Below are positions 42,477 to 53,364 of a stretch of 64,000 bases of DNA, piece after piece. The DNA comes from Symbiodinium sp. CCMP2592 (lineage: Eukaryota > Sar > Dinophyceae > Suessiales > Symbiodiniaceae). The position numbers and the translations under genes were made by a program. Location of the stretch: NCBI GenBank assembly GCA_905221615.1, contig CAJNDT010000003.1, positions 1 through 64,000 of the forward strand, written 5' to 3'. Each line of letters starts with the position of its first letter. The stretch's first letter is position 1. The notes below the pieces were generated by a model. It was not told where the DNA came from. It ran no database searches and was given only the letters and a program-made list of their open reading frames with translations.

Positions 42477-42835
42477 GTTTAGGGTTTAGGGTTTAGGGTT
42501 CATGTAGGGTCTTTCTAGACGCTCCATACATGCTTATAGGGGTTAGATCGGGATTTGCTTACAGTCTCTTCTTATGTGCTGTCTAAGGGATGTAGTTTGG
42601 TTTTGCAGGGCTCTGAAAAACCTTTTACAAGGGGTTCATAGGGTGTTGAAGCATAATGTATGACAGGGTCCTATTATACTCAGCAAAGCCCTGAACAAAG
42701 GACATTGAGGGCTTAGTTTACCTTTTTCTGTAGGGGTATTTGGGGCTTTCAAGAACACCAAACCCCAAAAACTCTACATCCTAAGGCTTACTGAAACTCG
42801 AAGGCTGCAAAACCCTAAACCCTAAACCCTAAAGA
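42477..42835. repeat. Interstitial telomere-like tracts
   Basis: Three to four near-perfect TTTAGGG units at 42477-42502 and three CCCTAAA units at about 42811-42832, in opposite orientation. Confidence 0.85.
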
Positions 42836-44003
42836 TTGAGGCCAGCACGTCTCCGCCCTCGGAGGTTTCCCCAGGCAACTGCACGGGACGCTGGGGGGAC
42901 AGAGGGGCCAATCTCAGTTTACAGAGAGGCCTGCTTGGGCCACATAGCAAGTTGGTTGTTCGTTGTCTTTGCCAGCAGGTTGGGGTTCAGGGCTTGAGGG
43001 TGTTTGGCGTGGGCTTTGCGATTGTAGCGCTTTCGATCGCAGTTCACGGTGTAAGCTTACAAGAGCCTGCTCTCTTTGTAGGGGTCCCAATAAAGTCCCT
43101 GATGCGGCTTCTGACGTAGTTATGCTTACCCGAACGTGTAAAAACACATGTATCATAACTTTATAATGATACAACGAAACATGTGTATCCATTCATGGGA
43201 AATATTTACATGCATACATATCGCTGGGTCTATCACTGTATCTACCTGCCTGCCTGCCTACCTTTTTACCTACCTACTTCTCAGCCTACCTGCCGACTAT
43301 CTACCTATCTACATCATCTTTTTATGCACGCACCCGTAACGGGAGGGTTGGCATGACCAAGGCAGGTGCTTGTAGTGATCAAGTATAGCCATCGAGGCTC
43401 TCGTCGCAAACCGCCATGACGCCGACATCTTCATTTACTGGGGGCTAGACAACAAGAAAGACAAGATTTCACGCCTAAACACGACGCCCTGAGCGCTAAA
43501 CACCGTATAAAACAATGCACGGCAAGGAAGCTTCGCACTCAGCAACCGTTAACTAGTACCCGAAACCCGAAACCCCAAACCCTAAGCTAGTGATCGATAC
43601 AACCAATGCTGTCGAAGCGTAACGCGGCAGTCCTACTAGAGCAGATTTTTCGGGTTCTAGAACTCTCGGTATCGTTAATCTTATGTCAGTATCGCTTTCA
43701 CAAATGCAAAAGCTGTCACTGTTGATATTATCATTATTGTGGATGACTATTATTGTTGTTGCGACTGTTGTTTGTACAGTTATTGTTACTGTCTAGCATC
43801 GAAATAATCGTTGACACCGTGAACATTATCAGCATTGTGCTCTTGGTCAACACCGCAAGAACGATCAACACATAAAGCCTGATCCGAAGCATCAACCCCG
43901 AAATCCAAGGCCTTAAACTGTGCCCTAAGAACCCCTCAACCTAACATTTGAAGTCATGTAAACCCTGAACCCGGAACCCAAAACCCCAACAACCCCGAAG
44001 CAC

Positions 44004-44071
44004 CTTGTTGCTCTCTCCGGGCTTCTCGATCTCCACTAGGATCTCATCGAAAGGCTTCCTCAAACGGGGGA
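44004..44071 (-). CDS. Candidate micro-exon
   Basis: 68 bp between CATCAG/ and /GTGCTT. It reads PRLRKPFDEILVEIEKPGES then NK. Protein-like strand/helix pattern; family unknown. Confidence 0.4.
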
Positions 44072-44298
44072 CTGATGGCCGCAGCGCCCAGGGCCGATAA
44101 CTTGAGAGTTTAACCTAAAACCCTAAACCTTAAGTCCTAATCCCAAAAAACCCTAAACCCTGAACCCTAAACCCCGAATCCTGAATGCTAAAGCCTGAGC
44201 AAACCCTGTTTAAACCCTGAAAGGAGCCATTAATCAAAGCCAGGGTCTGCTGACTTAAGATTTGTAACTTCGGATCCAACTCTCACCTTCTGGAGATG

Positions 44299-44402
44299 GG
44301 GGAGTCTCCGAAAATGAGGGGTTCCATATTTTGGGGTCCTGAAAAAAAGGATCCTAAATTATTCAGGGTGCTATATTAGCATCCCGATTTTCGGAAACTC
44401 CC
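44299..44402. mobile_element. Foldback element, GGGAGTCTCCGAAAAT type
   Basis: Left GGGAGTCTCCGAAAATGAGG and right inverse GGGAGTTTCCGAAAATCGGG form a hairpin with an AT-rich loop. Single copy seen. Degenerate telomere-like CCCTAAA repeats lie just before it, at 44110-44180. Confidence 0.65.
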
Positions 44403-44540
44403 ATGTGGAACTCAAAGGCCTGTAAAGGTTCCTCGCACCAAGACCCCCGAAATCCCTTTGATTGAGCCCTTGCGGCCCCGAATAGTGGGTACTTAGGGTA
44501 TAGTAGAGGGCAGTTGGGGGGTCTAGGCATGCTTCAGGGC

Positions 44541-44790
44541 TTAGGATTTAATTGAATGTTTGATTGCAGACTGAGGCTTATCAGGTAGAGAAGGAGCGCC
44601 TGGCAGCGATACGCTACTCGGCAAATGCAGTGTTTTGCATTTGAGGGTGACGCATGTTTCACAGTTCTTGATATAGGGTGTCTGGTTTACGGTGCAAGCC
44701 CGAGACAGGCTCCAAATATCAGCACCATCAACAAGTGTGTGTGTGTGTGTGTGTGCGCGCACATCTTCCAGAAACTAAAACGTCTCCGCA
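44541..44790 (-). CDS. Candidate terminal exon
   Basis: Following AG at about 44790, the frame reads STQCGDVLVSG, crosses a short CA microsatellite as Thr-His repeats, then DGADIWSLSRACTVNQTPYI and KNCETCVTLKCKTLHL to a stop at 44541. Phase is compatible with the exon ending at 44870. The microsatellite inside the frame lowers confidence. Confidence 0.3.
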
Positions 44791-44869
44791 TTGCGTCGAA
44801 CTAGCCTACAATTTGTCGGTCCAAAAAGCTTCCGTCTGTTATTGGAAGTAGCCAAGCCCAAAAACGCAC

Positions 44870-45083
44870 CTGACCCAATCATAATCTGTTGAAGCTACTA
44901 TCCCTGGCCTTGTGAGCTGCAGCGGCTGAGCTCCAGACGCAACTGCCATGTCCAAGGTGTGCTCCTTCTTGAAAAACTTGACATGCTGCATTTTCACCCA
45001 TTCGAGCCTGAAGTGGGCGAACACTTGCAAGCATTCTGAACCATCAATGGGTACGAGTTTTCTAGACGGGTGGTCACATGACA
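44870..45083 (-). CDS. Candidate exon
   Basis: 214 bp between ATGTAG/ and /GTGCG. It reads SCDHPSRKLVPIDGSECLQV, then FAHFRLEWVKMQHVKFFKKE and a further 30 residues without a stop. Phase matches the preceding exon (45298-45406). Unknown family. Confidence 0.5.
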
Positions 45084-45297
45084 CTACATATGTATATATA
45101 TATATATATATATATACCATAATATACATATATATATAAACATGTTTTATACAATGTCTAACCTAGTCTATATGTAGCCTTTTGCCCGGTTAAGGATGAG
45201 GATTTGCGGTCACAAGGCTTCCTTCCACTCCTTCCCACTGCCAATGCGGCTCTAGGGGTACAATCTTAGACACCAAACTGGTCAGTGGCAAACTTAC

Positions 45298-45406
45298 CCA
45301 TGCCCTGTGCAACAGCAACGAACATCAGAAAACCACCGGCGCCTCGTGTAGAAGCTGCATAATATGCTAACGTCCCAGCTTTTCTGCTATGCTTCAGTCG
45401 GGCCAT
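45298..45406 (-). CDS. Candidate exon with ATG and strong GTAAGT donor
   Basis: From ATG at 45406, MARLKHSRKAGTLAYYAAST then RGAGGFLMFVAVAQGM and a GTAAGT donor at 45297. A hydrophobic FLMFVAVA run suggests a buried or membrane helix. The ATG may be internal to a longer exon or the real start. A CA microsatellite (45411-45433) lies just upstream. Confidence 0.5.
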
Positions 45407-45539
45407 GGTGACACACACACACACACACACACTAACTAAGAGTAACAACGACAGTTGACAATAAGACTACGTGAGATAGTTTCACACCGATGACTTGTTT
45501 GAAGAAACTCAACATACAACACATACGCCCCGAAGCAAT

Positions 45540-46145
45540 CCTTCAACACACCTCAACCCGTTAAGGCCCCGAACCCTGAACTGCTACTACTACCTGAGGC
45601 CCTCCCAGCCAGAACTCAAGAGAACCCTAAAAGCACGTAGCCACTAGACTAGCCCTGCAAAAACCAACAGCCCTATGCCGTAAACCTCTACACACGGTAG
45701 CTTTAGAGAACCCAAAAGCCGTAAACCTTAAATCCCTCCACCCCCGAACCAGCGCAGTAGCCTTGTAGAACCCAAAACCCTTTAAACCCTTCAAGCCATA
45801 CGGTAGCCTTATAGACCCAAACCCTGAACCCCAAACCTAAACCTCAAACCCCCAAAGCCCTACACCCTAAAGCCCTACAGTAGCCTTTTAGAACCCCCAA
45901 ATCCCCTGAACCCCTTACAGTAGCCTCATACAACTACAGAGCCGAAAAGCCTCAACCGCTTAAAGCCCTGAACTCGAAACCCCTAAAGCCCTACAGTAGC
46001 CTTATAGAACCCCCCCCAAAAAAAAAATCAGCTACTACAGATCCCCATTTTTGGTATCGCATATTTAAATCCCTTCAAGAGGAACCCAAAGCCCCCAGCT
46101 CTATACCTTACACCCTGAATCCCAAACCTTAAACCCTAAACCCTC
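45540..46145. repeat. Degenerate CCCTAAA-type repeats
   Basis: Recurring CCCTAAACC, AACCCTGAACCCC and (C)AGTAGCCTTATAGAACCC, the last as a loose repeat unit with at least five copies spaced roughly 60-100 bp. No gene seen. Confidence 0.7.
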
Positions 46146-46152
46146 ACAGAAC

Positions 46153-46208
46153 CCAAAGAAGGATTCCGGGATCTCGACTTCAACTTCAGCTCCGTGTAGC
46201 CGAGCAAC
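46153..46208 (-). CDS. Candidate micro-exon
   Basis: 56 bp between CACCAG/ and /GTTCTG. It reads LLGYTELKLKSRSRNPSL. It sits between two telomere-like tracts (upstream one at 46230-46345). Confidence 0.35.
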
Positions 46209-47238
46209 CTGGTGCGCTCAGGAGAGGCAAGGGTTTAGGATATGTGGGTTTAGGGTTGAGGGGTTTAGGGCTCAGGGTTAAGGATTTGGGGGTTTAGGGT
46301 TTGGGATTACGGATTTTGGGTCTAAGTTTACGGGTTTAGGGAAGTAGTGTGAATGAGCAGGCTTCAGAGGATTTTAGGGCTGATTTTCTGTTGGAGCTCC
46401 TTTTTCTGTGGTAACGGTTTCGGCTTGGGGCTTCATGCAGGATTCTATACTGGATCTGTAGGGGCTCTATATGTTCTGTACAGGTTTCAGAAGGGTTTAC
46501 AGTATCCGTTGTAGTAGTTTCTTGGCGTTCTGAGTTTACCTTCAGGGTGCAGGTTTCCATGAAAGAAACCTTGTTAAAGAATTCCCAGCACCGGAACTTC
46601 TGAAAGGAACCCTTAAAGAATAATCCGGTAGGCGGTCTATGAAGGTTTTGGGTATTCTGGCTGCTCGAAATGCTCATGCATTCCTAGAAGGGTTCTCTAA
46701 GGGTTCTGTAAAGGCATGTAGGGTTTAGGACTTTCAGGGTTTGGGGCTTCAGTGTTTTGTGTCCAGGGCTTCCGGGTTGAGTTTGGGATTCAGAGTTTCT
46801 CCTTTTCTGCTTTCGGGCCTAGGGGTCTGAATGATATAGCGATTCAGGGACGCGGTTGGTAATCCACTTGCCTTCAGAGTTCCTTTGGGGGGATTATTGA
46901 CGTCACCAAAGGCGGAACCCGGAGTTTCAAAGAAGAGGAGATCGGCAAGGTGAACCCCGAAAAGATCAGGGTTCTGAGTATGAGCCAGTCATCATCAGGA
47001 AAGCCATTTTTCAAGAAATCCCACACAAGGCTTAGAGGATGGGCTTAGTGAGGACTAGCTGTGAACCTCACCTTCAAACCTCAAACCTAGGAGACTAGCA
47101 GGCAAGATGTAGGATTACTCTGTTCAGCCCTCTGCAGCCACAACGCGATCTGTCTTGACCTCCAAGGCAGTTCCATATCTGGGTCGATCGGTTTTTGCTG
47201 GCTGGAGCCTTTGTTTGGACTCTCATGCCATGTAATGT

Positions 47239-47289
47239 AGGGACCTAAAAGTATCAAGAATAGGGATTTGGGGCCCGCAATACTATATA

Positions 47290-47331
<42 letters not shown>

Positions 47332-47378
47332 ATATAAGGAACCCTCAAAATAGTATAGGCAACTATTAAGGCCCCTTT
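47239..47378. mobile_element. Foldback element, GGGGCCC family, copy 2, with internal TA expansion
   Basis: Same ends and interior motifs as 42264-42369, but the loop holds a TA microsatellite at about 47295-47328, making this the longest copy. Confidence 0.7.
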
Positions 47379-47419
47379 CTTCGGGGCCCGGAGAGGTTTG
47401 CTGGAGGGGTCTGGGGCTT

Positions 47420-47490
47420 GAAGTCTCCGACTTGGCTCCCAGCCCTTCCCAAACGAACTTCCGGATCTCGTTCTTCTCGTCCCACGGAAT
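47420..47490 (-). CDS. Candidate exon
   Basis: After GGCAG/ at 47491 the minus strand reads IPWDEKNEIRKFVWEGLGAK then SETSSP. The 3' boundary is not clear. Protein-like. Confidence 0.4.
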
Positions 47491-47503
47491 CTGCCGGCCG
47501 CAA

Positions 47504-47612
47504 GGTTTAGGGTTTAGGGTTTAGGGTCTAGGGTTTAGGGTTCAGGGCTTAGGGTTTAGGGTCTAAGGTTTAGGGTTTAGGGTTTACGGTCTAGGGTTTA
47601 GGGTTTAGGTAA
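47504..47612. repeat. Interstitial telomere array, about 15 TTTAGGG-type units
   Basis: Mostly exact TTTAGGG with variants TCTAGGG, TTCAGGG and TTTACGG. This is the longest such array in the window. Confidence 0.95.
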
Positions 47613-47697
47613 TATAGGGACCTTAAATCGTTACTTACAGTGATTTGGGGATCTGCAGGCCGTAAGGGTTTAGGGCTCAGGGTCCAGGGCTTAGGGT

Positions 47698-47803
47698 CTA
47701 CCTATAGTCTCCATTGTAGTTCCTTTTTTTGGTTTAACAAATTATATATTAAGGACACTATAAGGTAACCCCAAAACGGAACTACAATGGAGACTATAGG
47801 TAG
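47698..47803. mobile_element. Foldback element, CTACCTATAGTCTCCATTG family, copy 1
   Basis: 106 bp. Terminal inverted repeat of about 26 bp starting CTACCTATAGTCTCCATTGT; AT-rich loop with TTTAACAAATTATATATT. Matches 50137-50240. Confidence 0.85.
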
Positions 47804-48792
47804 GGTTTAGGTAATATAGGGTCCTTCATAATTTGCTTATATTGTTCCGCGGGCTCCTTCTTATAATCATAGTATAGTGGGCCCCTATAGTAGCTGTGTT
47901 TGCCGTTCATGCCCTGTTGTTTGTTGATTTTTGGAGGTGGGCTGGTCGTGGTAGAAGCAGGGAAAGTAGAAAGGGTAGTAGTCCTCGTCCTCGCAATGGC
48001 AGTAGCATAGTAGCAGTAGTAGCAAAGGAAGTGTAATAGTGGTAGCAGCAAGTCGTGGTAGTAGCAGAAGACGTGCGGTAGTGGTCGATGGTGGTGGTGA
48101 AGGTTCCACAAGTGAACATCGAAACAGGCCGGATATCAATGCGGAACGAAACAAACACAGTGCGATATTAGGTAACACAGAAGTAACTGCGCAGACTTCA
48201 GCCAACGAGGCCTCGAGGTTCATGGCTCGGTTGTTTGGGGTGGGCCTCCTTCATTGAGTCGAGTTTCGAACTGATTACAACAGGATGGCTACAGACAGGA
48301 CGACGAACCTCGAACATGTTACATGCCCTATTGTCCCACATACCTACACTGACTTCCAAAATAGTTAGATGTCGACAGCTTGCACTCTAGACACTTGGTG
48401 CGCAATGAGACATGCCGGGCTGTCTTCTAACGTGCAGGAAAATCCTGCGCTCTGGCTGTGAAGGCTTTGGACAAAGTAGATTCGACTATGTTGGAAGGTC
48501 GTCTTCCGCAAAGGGTTTGCGTTGAGTTTGCACGCAGGCTTCACTTCTCGGTCCCCCGTTTGCCACGGACCTGTATAAAAGAAGGACCGAATATTCACAT
48601 GACAACTAGAAGAAGTGCCATAAATCCTAGACCCTGAACCCTATATTCTATGAGACCACATGGACACAAGAGACCTATTAAACCACGATCATACCCTCCC
48701 TACAGAGCCCGATTGCACCTCCCCTAAACCCTAAACCCCAAGACCCCTAATAACCGTAAACCCTAAACCCAGGCTTTCCAAACGACAGGCAC

Positions 48793-48831
48793 CTCTCTGA
48801 AGACTCGATCTTTGTAGCGCTTCATCATGTT
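48793..48831 (-). CDS. Candidate micro-exon
   Basis: 39 bp between CTGCCAG/ and /GTGCC. It reads [13 protein letters not shown]. Very short, so chance is a real alternative. Confidence 0.35.
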
Positions 48832-48889
48832 CTGGCAGCAGAGGAACGACTAGACTCGTGAAAACGGATGTGGGGGCTCTACATGTATG

Positions 48890-48907
48890 TGTACATATAT
48901 ATATATA

Positions 48908-48950
<43 letters not shown>

Positions 48951-49001
48951 GTACGCAACCATAAACACGTACATACAAGCATTACATGTATACATATACA
49001 A

Positions 49002-49045
<44 letters not shown>

Positions 49046-49073
49046 AGTATGTATGTATACATACACAATGTAA

Positions 49074-49115
<42 letters not shown>

Positions 49116-49720
49116 ACGCACACGCACACGTACACGTACACGTGTGCGTGTCTGTGTGTCGGTGTGTGCGCACACATGTGTGCGAGTGTGTGCGAGCGTG
49201 CATGGCCCATCTACATATCTACCCATCTAACAGACTAACTACGGATGAACCTACCTGTTTATCAGGACCTATCTACCTATCTAATGAGCTGTCTACCTGT
49301 CTATCTATCTTTCTTGTGTCTGTCTTCCTGCCTGTCTTGCTATCTACCGATGCGTCTGTGCATGCAGGTAGGTCTGCATGTGCGTGTGTGTCTACATGCT
49401 GCATGTATGTATTATATATGCATATGAGCATGTATGTCCGTATGTATGTAGGCATGCATGTATTTATGTACGTATGCATGTTGCTGTATGCCCGTATGCA
49501 TGTATTGCACATCTGTGTGTATGCGAGGATCATGTATGATGCTAGATGTGCACATGCACATAATGTGTATGTACACTTACACATGATGTGTATATATATA
49601 TATATACATGTATATGTACACATATATCAATGCTTAGTATGTGCATGCTATGTGTATGTGCCGGTCTAGATGGATGGATGCACGGATGCAAGGCTGGGCA
49701 TATAAAGGACGAGTAGAGGG

Positions 49721-49775
<55 letters not shown>

Positions 49776-49780
49776 CAAAT
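48890..49780. repeat. Microsatellite block: TA, CA/CG, CTAT and GGAT
   Basis: TA runs at about 48895-48945 and 49005-49040; CA then CG-interrupted CA at 49078-49150; CTAT/CTAC at 49220-49330; GGAT/GGAC at about 49665-49780. All long open frames here are low-complexity artefacts. Confidence 0.95.
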
Positions 49781-50136
49781 GGCTGTACGGATGGACAGAG
49801 GTATGGATGTACGGACGTACGGACGTATGAGAGCATGTACGGATGAACTACTGCATGATTTAATATATGTCTGTATGTATGTATGTATGCTCCTATGTTG
49901 AGCTTGGATCCAACTTCGGATTCTCTCGCTTTCTTGCGTAGCCGTTGGGACTGATGCATTGCGGAAGTACATATCCGAACACGAACTCCAAAGCATCTGC
50001 TTGTGCTCAAGCCCTGTGAAGAAGGACCCTCTCACATTCTCTAAGAGTTGAGTAACAGCAAATAGCAGTACCGCAATCTAGCGAAGCATGGCCAGGAGAT
50101 TCGCAGCTCTGTGAACCAAACACTTATCCTGAAACC

Positions 50137-50240
50137 CTATCTATAGTCTCCATTGTAGTTCCATTGTTTGGGTTTAACCAATTATATATTTTAGCTGTAA
50201 TGTAACCCCAAAAAGGAACTACAATGGCGACGATAGGTAG
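50137..50240. mobile_element. Foldback element, CTACCTATAGTCTCCATTG family, copy 2
   Basis: 104 bp with ends CTATCTATAGTCTCCATTGT and the inverse of ACAATGGCGACGATAGGTAG. Slightly decayed relative to copy 1. Confidence 0.85.
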
Positions 50241-50349
50241 CTTCTTCAAACCAACACGAAAGCCTTCATCCCTCCCTCCGAACCAGAAACCATCAGTCAG
50301 ATAAGGCTATAGGAAGCTCGTGCCCCAAGCCCCACAGCCCGAAACCCAC

Positions 50350-50577
50350 CCTCTCGAAGATGCGGTAGAGCGGGATGTCATCCTTGGCCACTTTCTTTAG
50401 CCTGGGCCATGGTTGAAAAGTAGCTTGAATCGAATCCTCCTTGAGAGCAGCCTTCCCCAGGCACTTGATGCAATTCTGCTGCTTGGGCCAAGGGACTTGA
50501 AGTGAATGGGCGGGAGATGACAGTCGTTTGCGGAAAGCAACAGGGCTTCGTCGGGAGACTGAGACTCCATGAGCCAT
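50350..50577 (-). CDS. Candidate exon, possible gene start
   Basis: ATG at 50577 and a GTGGGT donor at 50349. It reads MAHGVSVSRRSPVAFRKRLS, then PWPKQQNCIKCLGKAALKED and LKKVAKDDIPLYRIFER. One of the longest clean segments in the repeat-rich half. Unknown function. Confidence 0.5.
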
Positions 50578-50782
50578 GGTTCCTAACATTAACAGTACAC
50601 ACAAAACCCTGAAGCACATTACCAACACAGAATTTTGAAACACAAATCCTGAAGACGCAGCCCTGGGCAATCAACAAGAGCAGACCCTTAGAAAGATCTC
50701 TCTATTTACTTATTTATACATATGCTTTTTTGCTTCAACATACATACGCTGAAAGGGCTCCCAACGCCCAAGCCGGGTAATA

Positions 50783-50886
50783 TAAGGGCCTGAATGATTA
50801 GAGTAGGGTTTTGGGGCCCGTTATACTATCGTTTGAATAAGGAGCCCCGCCAAAATAGCATAGCTATACGTGATTATTTCGGGCCT
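50783..50886. mobile_element. Foldback element, GGGGCCC family, copy 3
   Basis: 104 bp; TAAGGGCCTGAATGATTAGA at the left and TTATTTCGGGCCTT at the right, with TTTTGGGGCCCG inside. Confidence 0.7.
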
Positions 50887-51119
50887 TGTAGTACAACAGC
50901 TCAGCAGAACGGTATAGGATTTAGGCTTCACACAGAACCCAATCCTGCATCGTCCTCTACCTCAAGGAAACCTTAGCCGCCCTAAGTCTTGATCAAAACT
51001 CTCCAAACCATAAAGCCTGAACATTGAATCCGAAATCCTGAATCCTGAACATTCCTGAATCCTTAAGCCTAATGTTGAACCTTAACTCCTACACCCCTTA
51101 ACCCTAAACCCTAAACCTT

Positions 51120-51200
51120 CACACCGAATACTTTCAGTGCAACCCGAGGCTCCCAAGCAAGTTGATTTCGTTCTCCGACTGCTCATCCGCATCTCAGCTA
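51120..51200 (-). CDS. Candidate micro-exon
   Basis: Minus strand after a GTAG at about 51200 reads MRMSSRRTKSTCLGASGCTE. Boundaries are uncertain. A second possible exon (STLNPSKNCGPDLETSNGAL) lies at about 51385-51305. Confidence 0.3.
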
Positions 51201-51870
51201 CTGATCGGAATATGACTAGACCCAAGAGTAATAAAAAGGGTGCCCTTTTTGGGTTAAAGGGGCTTATAAGGGGAACTGAACCCTTAAAAAGGGAATAAGG
51301 GCCTACTCTAGGTCGTAGATGAGGGCTCCGTTGGAGGTTTCGAGGTCGGGTCCACAGTTCTTTGACGGGTTCAGTGTCGAAATCGAGGCTACTTTCGAGG
51401 TATCTATGATAACCTCTCAAGACATAGACTTGCAATATCATGTGCGAGGCAGGAAATCATGGAAGGAAAACTAGCTCCAACTCCCAATTACAAGCAGCCC
51501 GAACAATGGGAATGGCGTCGTGTCACATGTACATATGTTTGGGCAGGATGCAAGAATGACAGCAATAGATATGACAGCGATGCTTGTTTTAGCTGCCCGG
51601 CCCTTTGTTTGTTCCGGGCTTTTCCTTTATCATAATGCTGTGGCTTCGAGGCCTGCATGTGTGAACCCAAACGCCCTGGAGAGTCCAGGGGCTGGCTGAT
51701 AGGATCGCAGCCCATTCAATTTCGGATCACGCTGTGCTAGACCGAACACTTGTAACAGGCATCTTCTTTTGAACCCCTTAAGTTTAGACCGCAAGCCCAA
51801 ACTCCTGGACCTGAAATACGGCATCCTGAAGTTCCGAATCTGAGGCCTTCAACTGACTTACAAATTTCGG

Positions 51871-51985
51871 ACCCAAAGGGTCCTATGTACCGATATAGTA
51901 GAATGTCATTAGGGTTTCCATATGAGGAATTACTACTATGACTTAGGGAAGTATCCCCCAAAACAGTACATAGGACCCTTTGGGG
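51871..51985. mobile_element. Foldback element, ACCCAAAGGGTCC family, copy 2
   Basis: 115 bp. Ends ACCCAAAGGGTCCTATGTAC and the inverse of GTACATAGGACCCTTTGGGG. Same termini as 39799-39931, different loop. Confidence 0.75.
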
Positions 51986-52080
51986 GATAATATTCAGGGG
52001 GCAGAGAAACGGGGTGCGCCGACAGACACGGGCTCTCACTGAGAATCGTCAAGCACCTCTGTAGGGTTGTCTGCTCCGAC

Positions 52081-52194
52081 TTAGGTACTGCCCCCATGCA
52101 GTAAGAGTCTGTAATAGGGCTCCTATGAAGGTCTTAATGTAATTATACTATGAAAAATCTTCTTAAACTATTACTGAGTGCGGGCCGTACCCAA
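52081..52194. mobile_element. Foldback element, TTAGGTACGGCCCCCA family, copy 2
   Basis: 114 bp, TTAGGTACTGCCCCCATGCA at the left and TGAGTGCGGGCCGTACCCAA at the right. Confidence 0.8.
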
Positions 52195-52653
52195 GCTCCG
52201 ACCATCAAGATTACAAATCAACACTAGCCTAGCACAAGATCGTGTGCATAAACCAGTGCATAGGCAAATCTGTATGTGTACGAATATAACATCAGATATA
52301 GCACCCCCGACCGCACAGGTGCATGATTGCAAGGATGCCTGTTGTGTGACATGTCTTTGTATCCTGAATTCTACTGATCGCAGCGTTACAGTTTGCTCAA
52401 GGTAACGTGCTTGGCAATGACAGCGAAAGGGGAATTGCAACCCCCGAATAAAGGCACTAAACCATGTGGAGTACAAAAAACATAATGAAAAATCAGGCGC
52501 CCTGGTGGAAAACGGTGATTGTAGCTACACCGGCTTGTATCTTAAGCCCGAAACCCTGACCCCAAACTCCAAAACCCTAGACCCCAAACCCGAAACCCCA
52601 AACCCTAAACCCCTAAATCCCAAACCCCCCCAAAACCCAAAACCCGGGAAGAC

Positions 52654-52724
52654 CCCCAGGATCCAGAGAGCTTCTGCCAGGCCCCCGGACGCCAGGGCAG
52701 CTTCCACTGGTCAAAGTAAATCCA
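52654..52724 (-). CDS. Candidate micro-exon
   Basis: 71 bp between GGCAG/ and /GTCTTC. It reads WIYFDQWKLPWRPGAWQKLS then GSW. Trp-rich and clearly protein-like. It lies next to telomere-like CCCTAAA sequence and upstream of the LTR element. Confidence 0.45.
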
Positions 52725-53087
52725 CTGCCTGCAGCTTCGCCGGGCACTGTTGTAGTAGGACCAGTAGGAAGAGGAGGAAGGAGGAGGAGGAGGAGGAGCG
52801 GGAGGGAGGAGGGAGGAGGAGGAGTGGGAATAGGAGTAGCGGTAGTAGTAGGAGGTACGTAGTAGTAGGTAGTAGCAGTAGTGGAGCAGCAAGCTTCGAA
52901 CCCAGACCCTGAAAAATGCAATGGCCAACCCGTTTAAGTATTTGGCCTAGGCTGACTTGATCCGCGCACCTGAAGACCCAAAACCCTTAACCATTAACTT
53001 CAAACCCTAAACCCCAAACCCGACACTTTCAGATCCTAAACCCGACTTGACGCCTGCTGGACTACAAAACCCTGCACAGTGACCCTA

Positions 53088-53092
53088 AACCC
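53088..53092. repeat. Target-site duplication, left (AACCC)
   Basis: AACCC directly before the 5' LTR equals AACCC at 61744-61748 directly after the 3' LTR. The empty site reads as a telomere-like CCCTAAACCCTA. Confidence 0.9.
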
Positions 53093-53287
53093 TGCCAGTG
53101 AAATCCTGGTGCTGCTCCTCTCATTCATGAATGACTGGACACGCAGCATTCTGATCAAGGAAAAGAGCCGATTGACGTCCATAGATTGTGCTGTTCGCCG
53201 CGCCATACGGACACTGTCTCTCAGCGAACTCCTAAAGCAGTCAGCTTGTGTGCGACCGGCTACCACCCAACTACGTTGCTGCCTGCA
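53093..53287 (+). repeat. 5' LTR, 195 bp (TG...CA)
   Basis: Starts TGCCAGTGAAATCCTGGTGC and ends CGTTGCTGCCTGCA. Base-for-base the same as 61549-61743 on visual comparison. Confidence 0.97.
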
Positions 53288-53300
53288 TGGTAGCGGAGCC
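53288..53300 (+). promoter_or_regulatory. Primer-binding site, initiator-Met tRNA type
   Basis: TGGTAGCGGAGCC begins immediately after the LTR. It is complementary to a tRNA 3' end GGCTCCGCTACCA; eukaryotic initiator-Met tRNAs end in GCUACCA. Confidence 0.8.
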
Positions 53301-53364
53301 CGTGAAGGGCTCGTGAGCATTCGATCCAGGGACCAGTCTGCCAAGCGTTCGCCCTTGGCAGAAG

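Noticed and set aside
48890-49780. Several frames of 110-230 codons rich in Tyr/Ile, Thr/His or Met/Asp
   Set aside because: All are translations of TA, CA, CTAT and GGAT repeats.
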